Assembly (NCBI GenBank): GCA_021029095.1 | Contig: JAJOHG010000023.1 | Coordinates: forward strand, 62,001-126,000 | Reading direction: 5' to 3' | Source of the DNA: Phellopilus nigrolimitatus | Lineage: Eukaryota; Basidiomycota; Agaricomycetes; Hymenochaetales; Hymenochaetaceae | DNA length: 64,000 nucleotides | Shown: piece by piece, positions 1 through 8,713 of the stretch | Position numbering within the stretch: position 1 is the stretch's first letter | Layout: every line of letters starts with the position of its first letter | Translations under genes and position numbers: made by a program | Notes under the pieces: generated by a model | The model's database searches: none | What the model was told of the DNA's origin: nothing | The model's input: the letters and a program-made list of their open reading frames with translations, nothing else

Positions 1-816
1 TCTTGCCGAGCTTCGTCGGCTCCTTCGTCTCAAATCGTCCTCGCTAACCTTTAAGAAAATAAATAATGTAGGCCAGCGCGAAAATACGCGCGCCCGCTCT
101 GTTATTGTCCAGTTCACAAGCAAGATTGCGCTAACCGCCGAGCGCTACCGTGCCGCTCGCGCTGCTTTGATGAAGCTCGATCCCAACGGGGATTGGACCA
201 GCCGCCTGCAGCCTCTCCTCGTCAAAGACGTGCGGGGTATCGATGAGGATGAGGATGGCGGCAAAAAAAATTCAAAGAAACAGAGCGAGGGTAGACGGGA
301 GATCTCATGGATATGGACTCGGATACGAAGCGAGGAAGGGGGGGACGCAGAAATAGATGCCGGTACGTACATATCCATGCCACCCTGTCTTCTTTACTGA
401 CATAATGGTTAGGCATCCGAGTTGAATGGGCTAAAGCGCAAGCGCGTGCTGAACGCTGGCAAGAAGAAATTACCCTTGTACTCGAGGAAATGCGCCGAAC
501 ACTAACGTACTGCGATTGGAAGGCGGCCTGGTGGCGGGATCAAGCCAGTCTGCGTAAGGCCTCGGAGGACCCCGCGTGCGGCAAAGAACAATTGGCCAAC
601 GGTCTACGGGCCTACGCGGAGAAGCAAGCACACACCTGGGAGGTGATGGGTACGTCGTTCGCAGAAAGGTGGTACAAGACCGTGTCAGCACACGGACACG
701 CAATCGAGTGGCCTGAGCGCTATCGCATCGCGGGTGAAGCCACTCGCTCGGTCCCGACCGGAAAGAGAAAGCGGACCACTCTCGCACTCGCTCGTGCACA
801 AATCAACAATTTCGAA

Positions 817-824
817 CTGGGGGG
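817..824. repeat. 8 bp target-site duplication, left copy
   Basis: CTGGGGGG directly precedes the left terminal inverted repeat. The identical octamer at 3336-3343 follows the right one. Confidence 0.9.
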
Positions 825-1217
825 TAGAGCCTAGCACGAGTAGAACCTCGGGTTGACCCGGACCTGTTGGCGGGTCACCCGTGGCAAAAAATCCTAGACC
901 TGGACCCGGCTTGACCTGGACCCGTTGGGACACGGATCTGCGGGTCACTAAATTCCCACGGTTCCAGGTCACGGAGGTCACGGGTTGTTCACAACTCCCT
1001 ACGGGTCTTGAACTGATTACATCAGCATCTCATCCACCTCCTTTTGCACGCATCGCCCGAGTCTCCTGCTTCCACTTCTCGAGCTTAGGAAGCCTGCTGC
1101 TGTCCATCCCGCACGTCCGCACCAAGTCTCATGGGCACACGAAATCCGACGCCGATGAAGCCCGCCCCGCTCACGCGCCTCCGCTCCCTCTCGCTCAAGA
1201 AAACGACACACCCCAAA

Positions 1218-1742
1218 ATGCCAGGCGTACGAGAAGTTAGGTCCGTCAGCTGCCAAATTTCACGAGATCTGGGGAATTTATGTCAACTTACGTGTTGTGC
1301 GCTGTCGACAGTGCGGGCGTGCTCATCTCCGCATATGCGGCCCACCTCGAACGTTCAGGCAAGCTCGAGGTTTCGAGATGGGTCGACATCGTCAAGACCG
1401 GACACTTCAAGGATATGACCCTGATTGGTACTACACGCATGCCGGTGCGTTCGAGCCAGCTCTCGTCCATACGTACACGACTGAACTCTGAAGCGCTTTT
1501 TCTTTCGCTGTGTTCATATCCGCATCGGTGTGCGTCTTTTGCAGCTGTCGTCGCTCGTCACATCTACCTGCGCAAAAGGTCGGCATCGACGCACTTACGA
1601 AACTGCACGGCGGGCGCAACCACTGCGGGAACCGGCTGAACCACCATGCGGACGCGAGCGCGAGCGTGCAGCGCAAGGTCTGCCAGTCGCTCAAAAAGAT
1701 CGGCGTGCTCGAGCTGAGTGACAACGGCGGGGCATTCACCAG
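1218..1742 (+). pseudogene. RPS19: Captured 40S ribosomal protein S19 (eS19) gene copy
   Basis: The copy starts with ATG and MPGVREV, the usual S19 N-terminus. An intron follows, then segments that track fungal eS19: AYAAHLERSGKLEVSRWVDI, VKTGHFKD, YDPDWYYTHAG (in a shifted frame), ARHIYLRK, VGIDALTKLHGGRNH and ASVQRKVCQSLKKIGVLE. Two frameshifts are visible: a short deletion near 1412 between GHFKD and the YDPDWYY block, and one lost base near 1577 after LRK. Introns are kept, so the capture was of genomic DNA rather than a cDNA. The C-terminal exon of S19 is missing. After the splice donor at about 1743 the sequence changes to an eIF3a fragment. It cannot encode a working S19. Confidence 0.88.
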
Positions 1743-1800
1743 GTGCGCTTCAAGCTTCTCTGATTGTCTGCGTTTGTCTAAAACATTATACATCTGACAG

Positions 1801-1975
1801 CAAATCGTGCAGCAGGCCTCCAAGTTCTGCCTCAAGCACGAGCACAAGATCGAGTTCCGCCGGCTCTGTAAGACGTCGTGTCTGCACCTCTCGAATGTCG
1901 CCAAATACACGCACCAGCCCCACTCGATTGACCTCGCCGACGTAGCAGCGCCTCCTTGACACGTACAGCGAGTAC
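1801..1975 (+). pseudogene. Captured fragment of translation initiation factor eIF3 subunit A
   Basis: The fragment begins directly after a splice acceptor (CTGACAG at 1794-1800). It reads QIVQQASKFCLKHEHKIEFR, then RRLC, then HLSNVAKYTHQPHSIDLAD, which matches the eIF3a/TIF32 stretch that normally reads FCLKYQRKTEFRRLC followed by SIxLxDPxxLQRxLDTR. The match continues in a shifted frame as QRLLDT and then stops. The fragment covers roughly 60 residues of a protein of more than 900. It is joined to the upstream RPS19 fragment through an intron, and this is the basis for the exon-joining inference. The family assignment comes from the motifs. Confidence 0.78.
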
Positions 1976-2991
1976 TACTCCGCGTCGAGCGAGCCGTACG
2001 TGAGCCTGCGTTCTACGAGGCGGGCTACCATGACAGGTCGACCTACAGGCACGACTACCAGCAGCAGCGTTCATACAGCACTTATCTCGCAGGCCCGGCG
2101 TTCTCGCCTTGACACCGCCGAACGCCTACGCCCTCACCCCCGCCCGCGCCCCTCCCGTCATCCCCGTCTCCAGACTACATCCAAGTCGCGTCTCTCCCCT
2201 CCAGCCCCTCCCATCCGCCCCGCGCAAGTTTGTCATCCTCGATCGCAACGGCGCGCTCCTCGTGCGCACCGCGCGCGGCGTGCCGCACCCGCGGCCGTAC
2301 ATGCCCGCGCTGCGCGACTTCCTCTTCGCGCCGCGCACGCGCGCGTGGCTCGACTCGATGGTCTGGTCCAGCGCACAGCCGCACAACGTCGACAGGATGG
2401 TGCGCCGCTGCTTCTTTGACGCGCTCCTCGGTGTGTTTCTTGCCGGCACCGTAGCGTGCGACGCGGACGAAGGGTTCGTCGCCGTCCGGGCACGCGACAC
2501 GCTCGGCCTCTCACATGGCGACTACTGTACGCTTCTTCTCCCGCTATCGTTCTCTAACTAGTTCTTACACGCCCCTAGCGAAAAAAACACAAACAACGAA
2601 AGACCTCGCGAAGCCCTGGGCTCGCCTCTTCCACCCCCAGTACCTCCTCTGCCAACACTCCCACTTCCGCGCCTAGCGCCGAACCCCCGCGGGAGCCGCA
2701 CAGCGCGTACACCACATTTCTCCTTGATGACTCTCCCCACCCCCCGCGAAGGCGCGCCTCCAGCCGTACAGCCACATCTGCATCCGCGAGTATGCAGAGC
2801 AAGCGCGCGAGCGCGACGTTCGCCTCAAGGTGCGCGCTTTGCTTGCGCAAGTGGAGGTAAAGCCGGAGCCGGCGCAGACGCACGAAGCGCAAGAGGCACT
2901 GGCGCTTGTGGAAGAGGCGGACGGGGAGGTGGAGCCGGAGGTACCTTCGAGCGAGAGTGTGGATGCACATAAGCTCGAGAACGAGAAATAA
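1976..2991 (+). pseudogene. Captured FCP1/NIF-like phosphatase-domain gene fragment
   Basis: After the eIF3a piece comes a region rich in Tyr and Gln (YRHDYQQQRSYSTYLAGPAF). A large open stretch follows with KFVILDRNGALLVRT, RPYMPALRDFLF and WLDSMVWSSAQPHNVDRMV, which resembles the FCP1 homology (NLI-interacting factor-like) domain found in many fungal proteins. An intron is likely at about 2525-2578. Later segments (TQTTKDLAKPWARLFHPQYL, LQPYSHICIREYAEQARERD) lie in different frames, so small indels have accumulated. An acidic C-terminal tail ends at the TAA at 2989-2991. In canonical family members the signature is DxDxT. Here the matching position reads LDRNGAL, so even an intact copy might lack catalysis. 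It is the largest captured fragment. Confidence 0.72.
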
Positions 2992-3335
2992 GAGGAAGTG
3001 CACGTGTCGGAGCGAACCCAGCGCAGGAAGGCGAGAAAGTTGCGGCGTCCCAATCCGCCATACCCACATTTATCTCTGACTCCTTCGAAACCTCTGCCTG
3101 CTATGTACATATCATACTTACATATGATATACAAATAGATGTACCTTTGCTACACTTTCCTTGAAAACCCGTGTGAATTACCCGCAGGTTTCTAAAAAAC
3201 ACAAATTCTCAACCTGGACCCGCGAAAACCCGTTTCCCACGGGTCACCCGTGCACGGGTGATCCGCGAATACGGATCTGCAGTCCGAGTCGGGTCACGAA
3301 TACCCACGGGTTCCAGGGAGTCGTGCTACGCTCTA

Positions 3336-3343
3336 CTGGGGGG
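3336..3343. repeat. 8 bp target-site duplication, right copy
   Basis: CTGGGGGG follows the right terminal inverted repeat of the hAT-type element and matches 817-824. Confidence 0.9.
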
Positions 3344-3560
3344 GGCGGATTTTTGTGAGGATCGGGCTATGGCAAGTGAGTTGGTGGCCACAACGGAAGA
3401 GGAGGAGTGGACGGCGATAGGGGCGGCTGTGAATGTCAGAGAAGACACTGACGGCACGGTCTTAGACGGCGGGCAAAGTGTCCTCGTCGACGCAGGCGAA
3501 GACAATTGCGAGGTGGACGACTCCTCGGCCTTGGATTTCGACGACTTAGACATTAATTGA

Positions 3561-3867
3561 TGAATACATATTATATAGCTACTATCATTTTGTTATTAAC
3601 ATTAGTTTCTAAAGTACATTGAGCATTAAGTACATTATTAGCTGGCCAAGTGGCTCGAAAAGAAACTGCACTGGAAATGAAAGTTTCACTTGCAAGAAAA
3701 AGCTATTCGGACTTAGAGAAATTTGACCCTCAGTGTGCTGATCATTCCCAATATGGAAGAGACGACACGTCAACTTTTCCTCCTTCTGCCACTGTCGTCG
3801 TCAACTGGCCTCCTCCTACCCGCTTTCTTTGAGCTTTTCCCTTCTCGTTCTCCCCCTCACATGACAC
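3561..3867. other. AT-rich spacer after the KDZ gene
   Basis: No gene is supported. The short open frames here show no recognisable motif. The spacer leads into the 100 bp tandem repeat. Confidence 0.5.
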
Positions 3868-4175
3868 TGGGTCGCAAGATCCGCTACTCTGGACCGAAGG
3901 GAAGCGTGCGCCGTCGCGCTCACAAGGTCCGCTACTCTGTTTCTTTCCACATGGAAGAGTGCGCCGTCGTGCTTTCCAGGCCCGCCACCCTGGACCATTC
4001 GGAGACGCACACCCATCATTTGCAAGGTCCGCTACTCTGTTTCTTTCCACACGGATGAGCGCGCCGTCGCGCTTGCCAGGCCCGCCACTCTGGACCGAAC
4101 GGAAGCGTACGCGGTCGCGCTCACAAGGTCCGCTACTCTGTTTCTTTCCACACGGATGAGCGTCGCAGCTTCTTC
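3868..4175. repeat. Minisatellite, about 100 bp unit, about 3 copies
   Basis: The block CAAGGTCCGCTACTCTG plus TTTCTTTCCACA recurs at 3923, 4023 and 4124, giving periods of 100 and 101 bp. A diverged half unit (GCAAGATCCGCTACTCTG) starts at about 3873. Between these blocks, related segments with GCGCCGTCGCGCT and CCAGGCCCGCCACYCTGGAC repeat with substitutions. No coding potential is apparent. Confidence 0.8.
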
Positions 4176-5267
4176 CAAGGGTCGCGCAAGTCGCAGGTGC
4201 CGCCTCATTCTCGCATCGCGAAGCAGGCGACGCCGCCTTTTTCTCGCGTTTGAGGTGCGGGTGGCACCGCACCCGCACTTTTTCTCAGCGGGCCCGCTAT
4301 CATCAGGCCGCGCCATCCTCGCGCTTGGCCGTTTTTTTATTCCTTTTCTTTCTTTTCCTTTCCCCCATTTGTTTTATGAACGCACTATCATCCTTTTTAA
4401 ATAACTGTGCTGCCTTCTATAATAAACATAATATATATTTTCCGTAACAAAAAAAAGCAAAAAAAAGGGCCCGACATCAACAACAGTGAGCGGGAGGGCG
4501 GGCAACGGCGGGTGGCGAAGCGGGAAAGCGGCGTAATATCCACGTGCCGCTCGGATAGATTTTACACCTAAGCGAAGGATTTATAATTGCTTTTATGCAC
4601 TTTGAACATATTTGTAATCACCCACAACAGCCCTGTCCATTTTAGGATAAACCCCAGGGTCTGCCGGACATGCCGGGAAGCCTTGCACCGGCATGGCAGG
4701 CAAGCCCCGGGCTGCCCAGCCACCTACAGGCCCGGTGGTAAAACTACCGCACTACCGCGGTAGTGTTCACCGGGCACGCCCGGTAATTACCAGCCAGGTA
4801 AACCCAGATTGGTTGGTACGGCTCCCCATCTACTATGTTACATAATCGTGTAGGTATTGTGAGGCGCTTGAGAACGCAAAAGAAATCATGTTTTTACGTG
4901 CAGTAGAAGAATTACTATGCTGAAAATACAAATGAGAATGGTGCTGAGCATGGGGGATTTTCCTAATTTGGTAACAAGTTTGAATTTTGTAGTGGTTGTG
5001 GCACGGGCGCCAATACCAAAGTACACTCGGGTAACGCAAATTTTGTACACTTTTTGTATTGCCACCAGCTGGGACCAAATATATGCAAGCACAAAGATAA
5101 TGACCAGTTAGTAGGACGATCCTTCCTAAAGTCAGGGCTCGTAAACTACCTCTCGGGCTCGTCCTCACGCCGTGCCGCTCACTCAAGGAGAGTGATATTC
5201 CGGTCCCACTCGTCACCGACACTGTCATTGTGTGTTGCCGCTACTGCAGGATATGGTGGCAACCAAT
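4176..5267. other. Non-coding, palindrome-rich spacer
   Basis: No gene is supported. 4441-4470 is A-rich. 4640-4800 is GC-rich and full of short inverted motifs, such as CTACCGCGGTAGTG and several CCGG/CCCGGT palindromes, and may be the remnant of an old element. No terminal repeats could be defined. Confidence 0.45.
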
Positions 5268-5503
5268 GGTACTGATGTACATACCTACATACACACAATA
5301 CAAATGAATATACTATTGCTACTCTTTCCTTGAAAACCTGTGTACTACCCGCAGGATTTCAAAAAACACAAATTCTCAACCCGGACCCGTGACAAATCGT
5401 CTCCCACGGATCACCTGTCAACGGGTGATCCGTGAATACGGATCTGCAGTCCGGGTTGAGTCACGGGTCTCCACGGGTAACAAGGACTCATGATGAGCCC
5501 TAA
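5268..5503 (+). mobile_element. Solo right end of a hAT-family element
   Basis: The sequence parallels the right ends at 3100-3335 and 62400-62591. Shared blocks are TTTCCTTGAAAACC, ACAAATTCTCAACC, GGGTGATCCGTGAATACGGA and TCTGCAGTCC. It ends in ACTCATGATGAGCCCTA, a diverged form of the family inverted repeat. I found no matching left end within the preceding 2 kb, so the element is truncated or rearranged. An open frame begins right behind its end. Confidence 0.72.
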
Positions 5504-5544
5504 GGTCCACATACGAGAACCTCACAGATGAGCGACATAGCAAA

Positions 5545-6351
5545 ATGATAGCCTGTGTGAAAGAGTACCGAGTACTGAAGCAAACAGGCAGCAGGTTGTT
5601 CTGTTCATCACACGCTCAGGATGTGAAGTCAACAAGCAATAAACTCCACCAAGAGGTGAGTTCGCAAGTGCTCGTGCATTACATACATGCTTATCTTGCA
5701 ACGCAGCTAAAGAACCTTACTGCTCGTCGTGACACATCATCTTTGTGTGTAACTGTCTGTACCGACGCCGAGCACAACAATGTGCCTGAATACTACATTG
5801 ACACGATATCCCGTGACTTCATTGAAATATATCTAGCTATGAGTGTGCATGACTTCTACACAAAGTACGAGTCCTACATGTTACTGGGGCTAAGCGGGGT
5901 TACAGTCAATAACAACAATCGTAGGACACTGCTTAAAAAGACCATCCGGTCCATGGTATGCAGTGCACTATGTACGTTTTTCTCTGGATCTTATACACAT
6001 GTCTCAGGTCAATTGACGGACATTGCAAAGGCCCGAATGTCATGGTTAAACTACAAAATCTGTGTTGTCCAGAAGTACAGTGTCGTCCTCGAAGGGTGGC
6101 CTACTTCAACCATGGAGCTCGGCGGCATGTCTCTCGCAGTGCTGCAATCCATAATTGATGGCATCCACGACGGCAGTTGCTCGTGGAAGAAGCTTACTGC
6201 TGAAGAGCTGCAAGCCCGTATCACAACACTCAAGGCCAGCAGGAACGAACCAACAATAACGTGCAAGAAGCGTAGTGATGCAGGGGTGAAGTGCAAGGCT
6301 GTCGCTAGCGACTCGGATAGCAAAATGGTGGAAGAGAATGATAGTGACTAG
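5545..6351 (+). CDS. Conserved-looking fungal protein of unknown function, probably 5'-truncated
   Basis: A 268-residue intronless frame. It is in frame back to about 5506, just after the solo hAT end, so its true N-terminus was probably cut off. Visible segments include TGSRLFCSSHAQD, SRDFIEIYLAMSVHDFYTKY, ESYMLLGLSGVTVNNN, KYSVVLEGWPTSTMELGG, a DGSCSWKKLTAEEL stretch and a basic/acidic tail. The pattern (a DFYxKxESxMLLGLSG core, then a YxVxLxGWP block) resembles proteins that occur in many copies in agaricomycete genomes. I do not know their function. Base composition is less GC-rich than the housekeeping genes to the right. It may be a relic rather than an expressed gene. Confidence 0.45.
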   Translation: MIACVKEYRVLKQTGSRLFCSSHAQDVKSTSNKLHQEVSSQVLVHYIHAYLATQLKNLTARRDTSSLCVTVCTDAEHNNVPEYYIDTISRDFIEIYLAMSVHDFYTKYESYMLLGLSGVTVNNNNRRTLLKKTIRSMVCSALCTFFSGSYTHVSGQLTDIAKARMSWLNYKICVVQKYSVVLEGWPTSTMELGGMSLAVLQSIIDGIHDGSCSWKKLTAEELQARITTLKASRNEPTITCKKRSDAGVKCKAVASDSDSKMVEENDSD

Positions 6352-7049
6352 CATCGCGCAGTGGGGAGCTCGTTTCAGTCTGTACGGCCTTTTTTTGATA
6401 TCAAACTGTCCTGTTACCTTGCTGTTAGTTCACCATTGTGTCCTTGCACCTTGGTGGGTCCCTTAATATGTCGCAACCAGTGTTTTCTACATCCAATTGC
6501 ATCCTAATTACAAAAATGTCCCGTCCTACCCCTATGCGTGCTACTCTAAATACTAACCAAGCGACTGGGATGCAGTCGACAGATGTAGGACAAAGCAAAA
6601 AGAAATGAGTTAAGAGTCAAAGATGAACGAGATAGTCGTTGGCGTCATCAGCAACAATGAGCATGACATCGCACGACATTGCGCGAAGCACATGATCTAA
6701 TTAGTGAGCGGCTAGAACAAGCTCAAGAGATGCTACATAATACAAAAGGAACAGAGTAGAATGGAGCAGAACGGAGTGGGATAGTCGTCGTTGTCGTTGG
6801 CGATGTTGAGCACGATGCTGTGCGGACTGTGTGGCGCGATCAGCGGTGTGGGAAAGCTGGGGAAGACGAAGCGAGGGCCGATCAACAGTGTCGAAGCTTG
6901 ATGGCAGTGATGGGGCAACATGCAGTCACCAGTGACAGCGAACACCGGTGACCGGCGGCCGGCGCACTCCAGGCTCCAGCTCACTTAAGTCCCCAAGGGT
7001 TTATCTGCAGTACTATCGATGGTATAGGCCACTAGTATGCTAACAAACC
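6352..7049. other. Gene-free spacer
   Basis: No supported gene, RNA or repeat. Moderately AT-rich, lying between the truncated ORF and a MITE. Confidence 0.5.
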
Positions 7050-7051
7050 TA

Positions 7052-7360
7052 CAGGTGGGTCCAGAAAGTGCCCACCATGCCTATATATGGAAATTCATTC
7101 CCATCCGTGCTGCAGCCAGCTCACCACCCGATTTACCGCCAGCATCGTCCCCAACCTCAACCAAACACTGGCTTCAAATTACACAAAATCAAGTTAAATT
7201 TTAATAAATACAGTCCATTAGACACATGAGATAGAGATACAAATATATGCATCAGGATTTGAAGCTAAGGAGTTGCAGAATGACTTGCTGAGCTGTCTGC
7301 AGTGTGGATGGGAACAAATTTCCATATATAGGCATGGCGGACACTTTCTGGACCCACCTG
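7052..7360. mobile_element. MITE, Tc1/mariner-like, TA target site
   Basis: Left arm from 7052 (CAGGTGGGTCCAGAAAGTGC, continuing through CACCATGCCTATATATGGAA) is the inverse of the right arm ending at 7360, with about 44 of 46 bases matching. TA dinucleotides flank both ends (7050-7051 and 7361-7362). The 309 bp element has no coding capacity. TA duplication and the CAGGTGG-type end suggest mobilisation by a Tc1/mariner/pogo transposase supplied elsewhere. Confidence 0.85.
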
Positions 7361-7673
7361 TAACAGGTACCCACCTAACTAGATAAGGTGGGGTGGGAAC
7401 TACAGGTGGTTAGATAGGCTGAAGTAGGGTCACAGGTGCATCTGTAAGCCTTTGCCACCTGAATCTCTTCAATTGGCATGTGCTGATCATTTGTCAAGAT
7501 TACAAAGCGTGCACACTTTTTGGCAGCCGTTCGGAGCCGGAGGCAGCTGCTGTTTGGCGAAGAGCACATGACCAGTTCGGCACCGTTGATTTGCGGTTCG
7601 TTGCTTTCATTCTTATTTTTCCGTCTTTCACGATCGGACACGTAGTATTTGGAAAACAGCACCAGGGTGGATC

Positions 7674-8510
7674 ATGCAACATGTTGACTGGAGCAAACCG
7701 TCGCTGCTAGTCTCTTTGGTTTGCATCGCTTTTAACCCATTGGCATGGAATATCGTCGCGCGCAATGGTACGTTCCCCTTTGCTCGACGTTTCTTACTGC
7801 GAAAAATTGACGTGTCGCGGCAGAATACCGCAACAAGACATTGACACGCATCTTTGGTGGCAATGCGAAGTGGGGCTGTTATTTTCTGGCGTTCATGATC
7901 TTCTCGTTCGGTATTCTTCGGGACTCGCTGTAAGATGCAAGTCAAACTGGATTTCGTGCGCGTGCATTCAACATTCGTCCAGGTATCACCATGCTCTATC
8001 CGAGCAGCCATCGCGTCCGCTATTGCCTAATGATGCGCCTTTTAATCTACATTTTCTTGTGCCCATATTGCTCTTCGTCGTCGGTCAAACGTTCGTAATC
8101 ACGTCGACATACGCGCTTGGAATTACGGGCACTTTCCTCGGCGACTATTTCGGCATTCTGTGAGCCCCGCTCTATGCGGAGTAGCGCACTATTTCCTTTT
8201 GACTTATCCTTGATTAAGCATGGACCACCGCGTCGAGGGCTTCCCGTTTAATGTTGTTGAGAACCCGATGTACTTTGGCAGTACGCTGTGCTTCGCTGCT
8301 ACCGCTCTTTGGTATGAAAAACCGGCTGGAATCATCGTTACGCTTTATGTGTACATCTGCTACGCTATTGCACTTCGCTTTGAAGGGTATGGAGTGTCTT
8401 TGGTCGATTTCAGAAAAGGTCTTGACTACGTTTTCTTTAGACCTTTCACGACCATGATTTACTCGAAGCACACCGAGATAGCTTCTGAAGCGGCCAAAAA
8501 GAAGCTATGA
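7674..8510 (+). CDS. OPI3: Phospholipid methyltransferase, OPI3 type (PE/phosphatidyl-N-methylethanolamine N-methyltransferase)
   Basis: Four exons (7674-7767, 7824-7929, 7983-8159, 8219-8510) give about 222 residues, the usual length of the small OPI3/PEMT class. The family is an integral ER enzyme that uses S-adenosylmethionine to methylate phosphatidylethanolamine derivatives in phosphatidylcholine synthesis. Conserved segments are SLVCIAFNPLAWNIVARNEY, GITGTFLGDYFGIL and MDHRVEGFPFNVVENPMYFG, followed by FAATALWYEKPAGIIVTLYV and a C-terminal IYSKHTE...KKKL. The segment GDYFGILMDHRV spans the third intron, which fixes its phase. Several hydrophobic stretches fit 3-4 membrane segments. The start at 7674 is the ATG that gives the family N-terminus; the ATG at 7681 is out of frame. 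The 3' end faces COQ8, with 203 bp between stops. Confidence 0.92.
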
Positions 8511-8713
8511 TGGCTTATTGATCATAGATGATGGATGTTTACGGTTGGTAATGGATTCTGCATTGCTTGTGTAATCTTAGGGTCGGCCCACCGAGCGTAC
8601 TTGGTTTGCTTTTTTTTTTCTAAGCAAACTCAAAGCGAATACTATAAAATAATAACATTTTGGGGATTAGTTGATCGGGTTTCTAATCTATGTCGGTTCA
8701 TGAAGAAGGCTTG

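Larger units (their letters stand above)
825..3335 (+). mobile_element. Non-autonomous hAT-type element carrying host gene fragments (Pack-hAT-like)
   Basis: The element is bounded by 17 bp imperfect terminal inverted repeats: TAGAGCCTAGCACGAGT at 825-841, and the complement of TAGAGCGTAGCACGACT at 3319-3335. The flanking 8 bp direct repeats CTGGGGGG (817-824 and 3336-3343) are identical, which is the hAT target-site signature. About 200 bp at the left end and 240 bp at the right end match the 468 bp MITE at 62124-62591, so both belong to one family. No transposase was found between the ends. The 2.1 kb cargo holds three host-gene fragments, all on the plus strand: RPS19, eIF3a and an FCP1/NIF-like gene. 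Non-autonomy and Pack-type origin are inferred from this content. Confidence 0.88.
2..3560 (+). pseudogene. KDZ-type transposon protein, 5'-partial, split by a hAT insertion
   Basis: The reading frame is open from the window edge to about 362. An intron (about 363-412, GTACGT...TTAG) follows, and the second exon runs on from GIRVEWAKAQARAERWQEE. That motif and the following LVLEEMRRTL...W segment are typical of the C-terminal part of proteins of Kyakuja-Dileera-Zisupton (KDZ) transposons in basidiomycetes. Coding is broken at 824 by the hAT element at 825-3335, which adds a stop codon at 832-834. After the element the same frame resumes at 3336 and ends in an acidic tail (GEDNCEVDDSSALDFDDLDI) with a stop at 3558-3560. 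Removing the element and one copy of the 8 bp duplication leaves the frame intact, so the host gene was probably coding when it was hit. The N-terminal part lies outside the window. The KDZ assignment is by recall of the family motif. Confidence 0.7.

Noticed and set aside
1218..1742. Functional RPS19 gene
   Set aside because: Two frameshifts, the missing last exon, and location inside a transposon with target duplications.
825..3335. Autonomous hAT transposase in the first element
   Set aside because: All sizeable open frames are explained by host gene fragments or their shadows; no hAT dimerisation or RNase H-like motif was seen.
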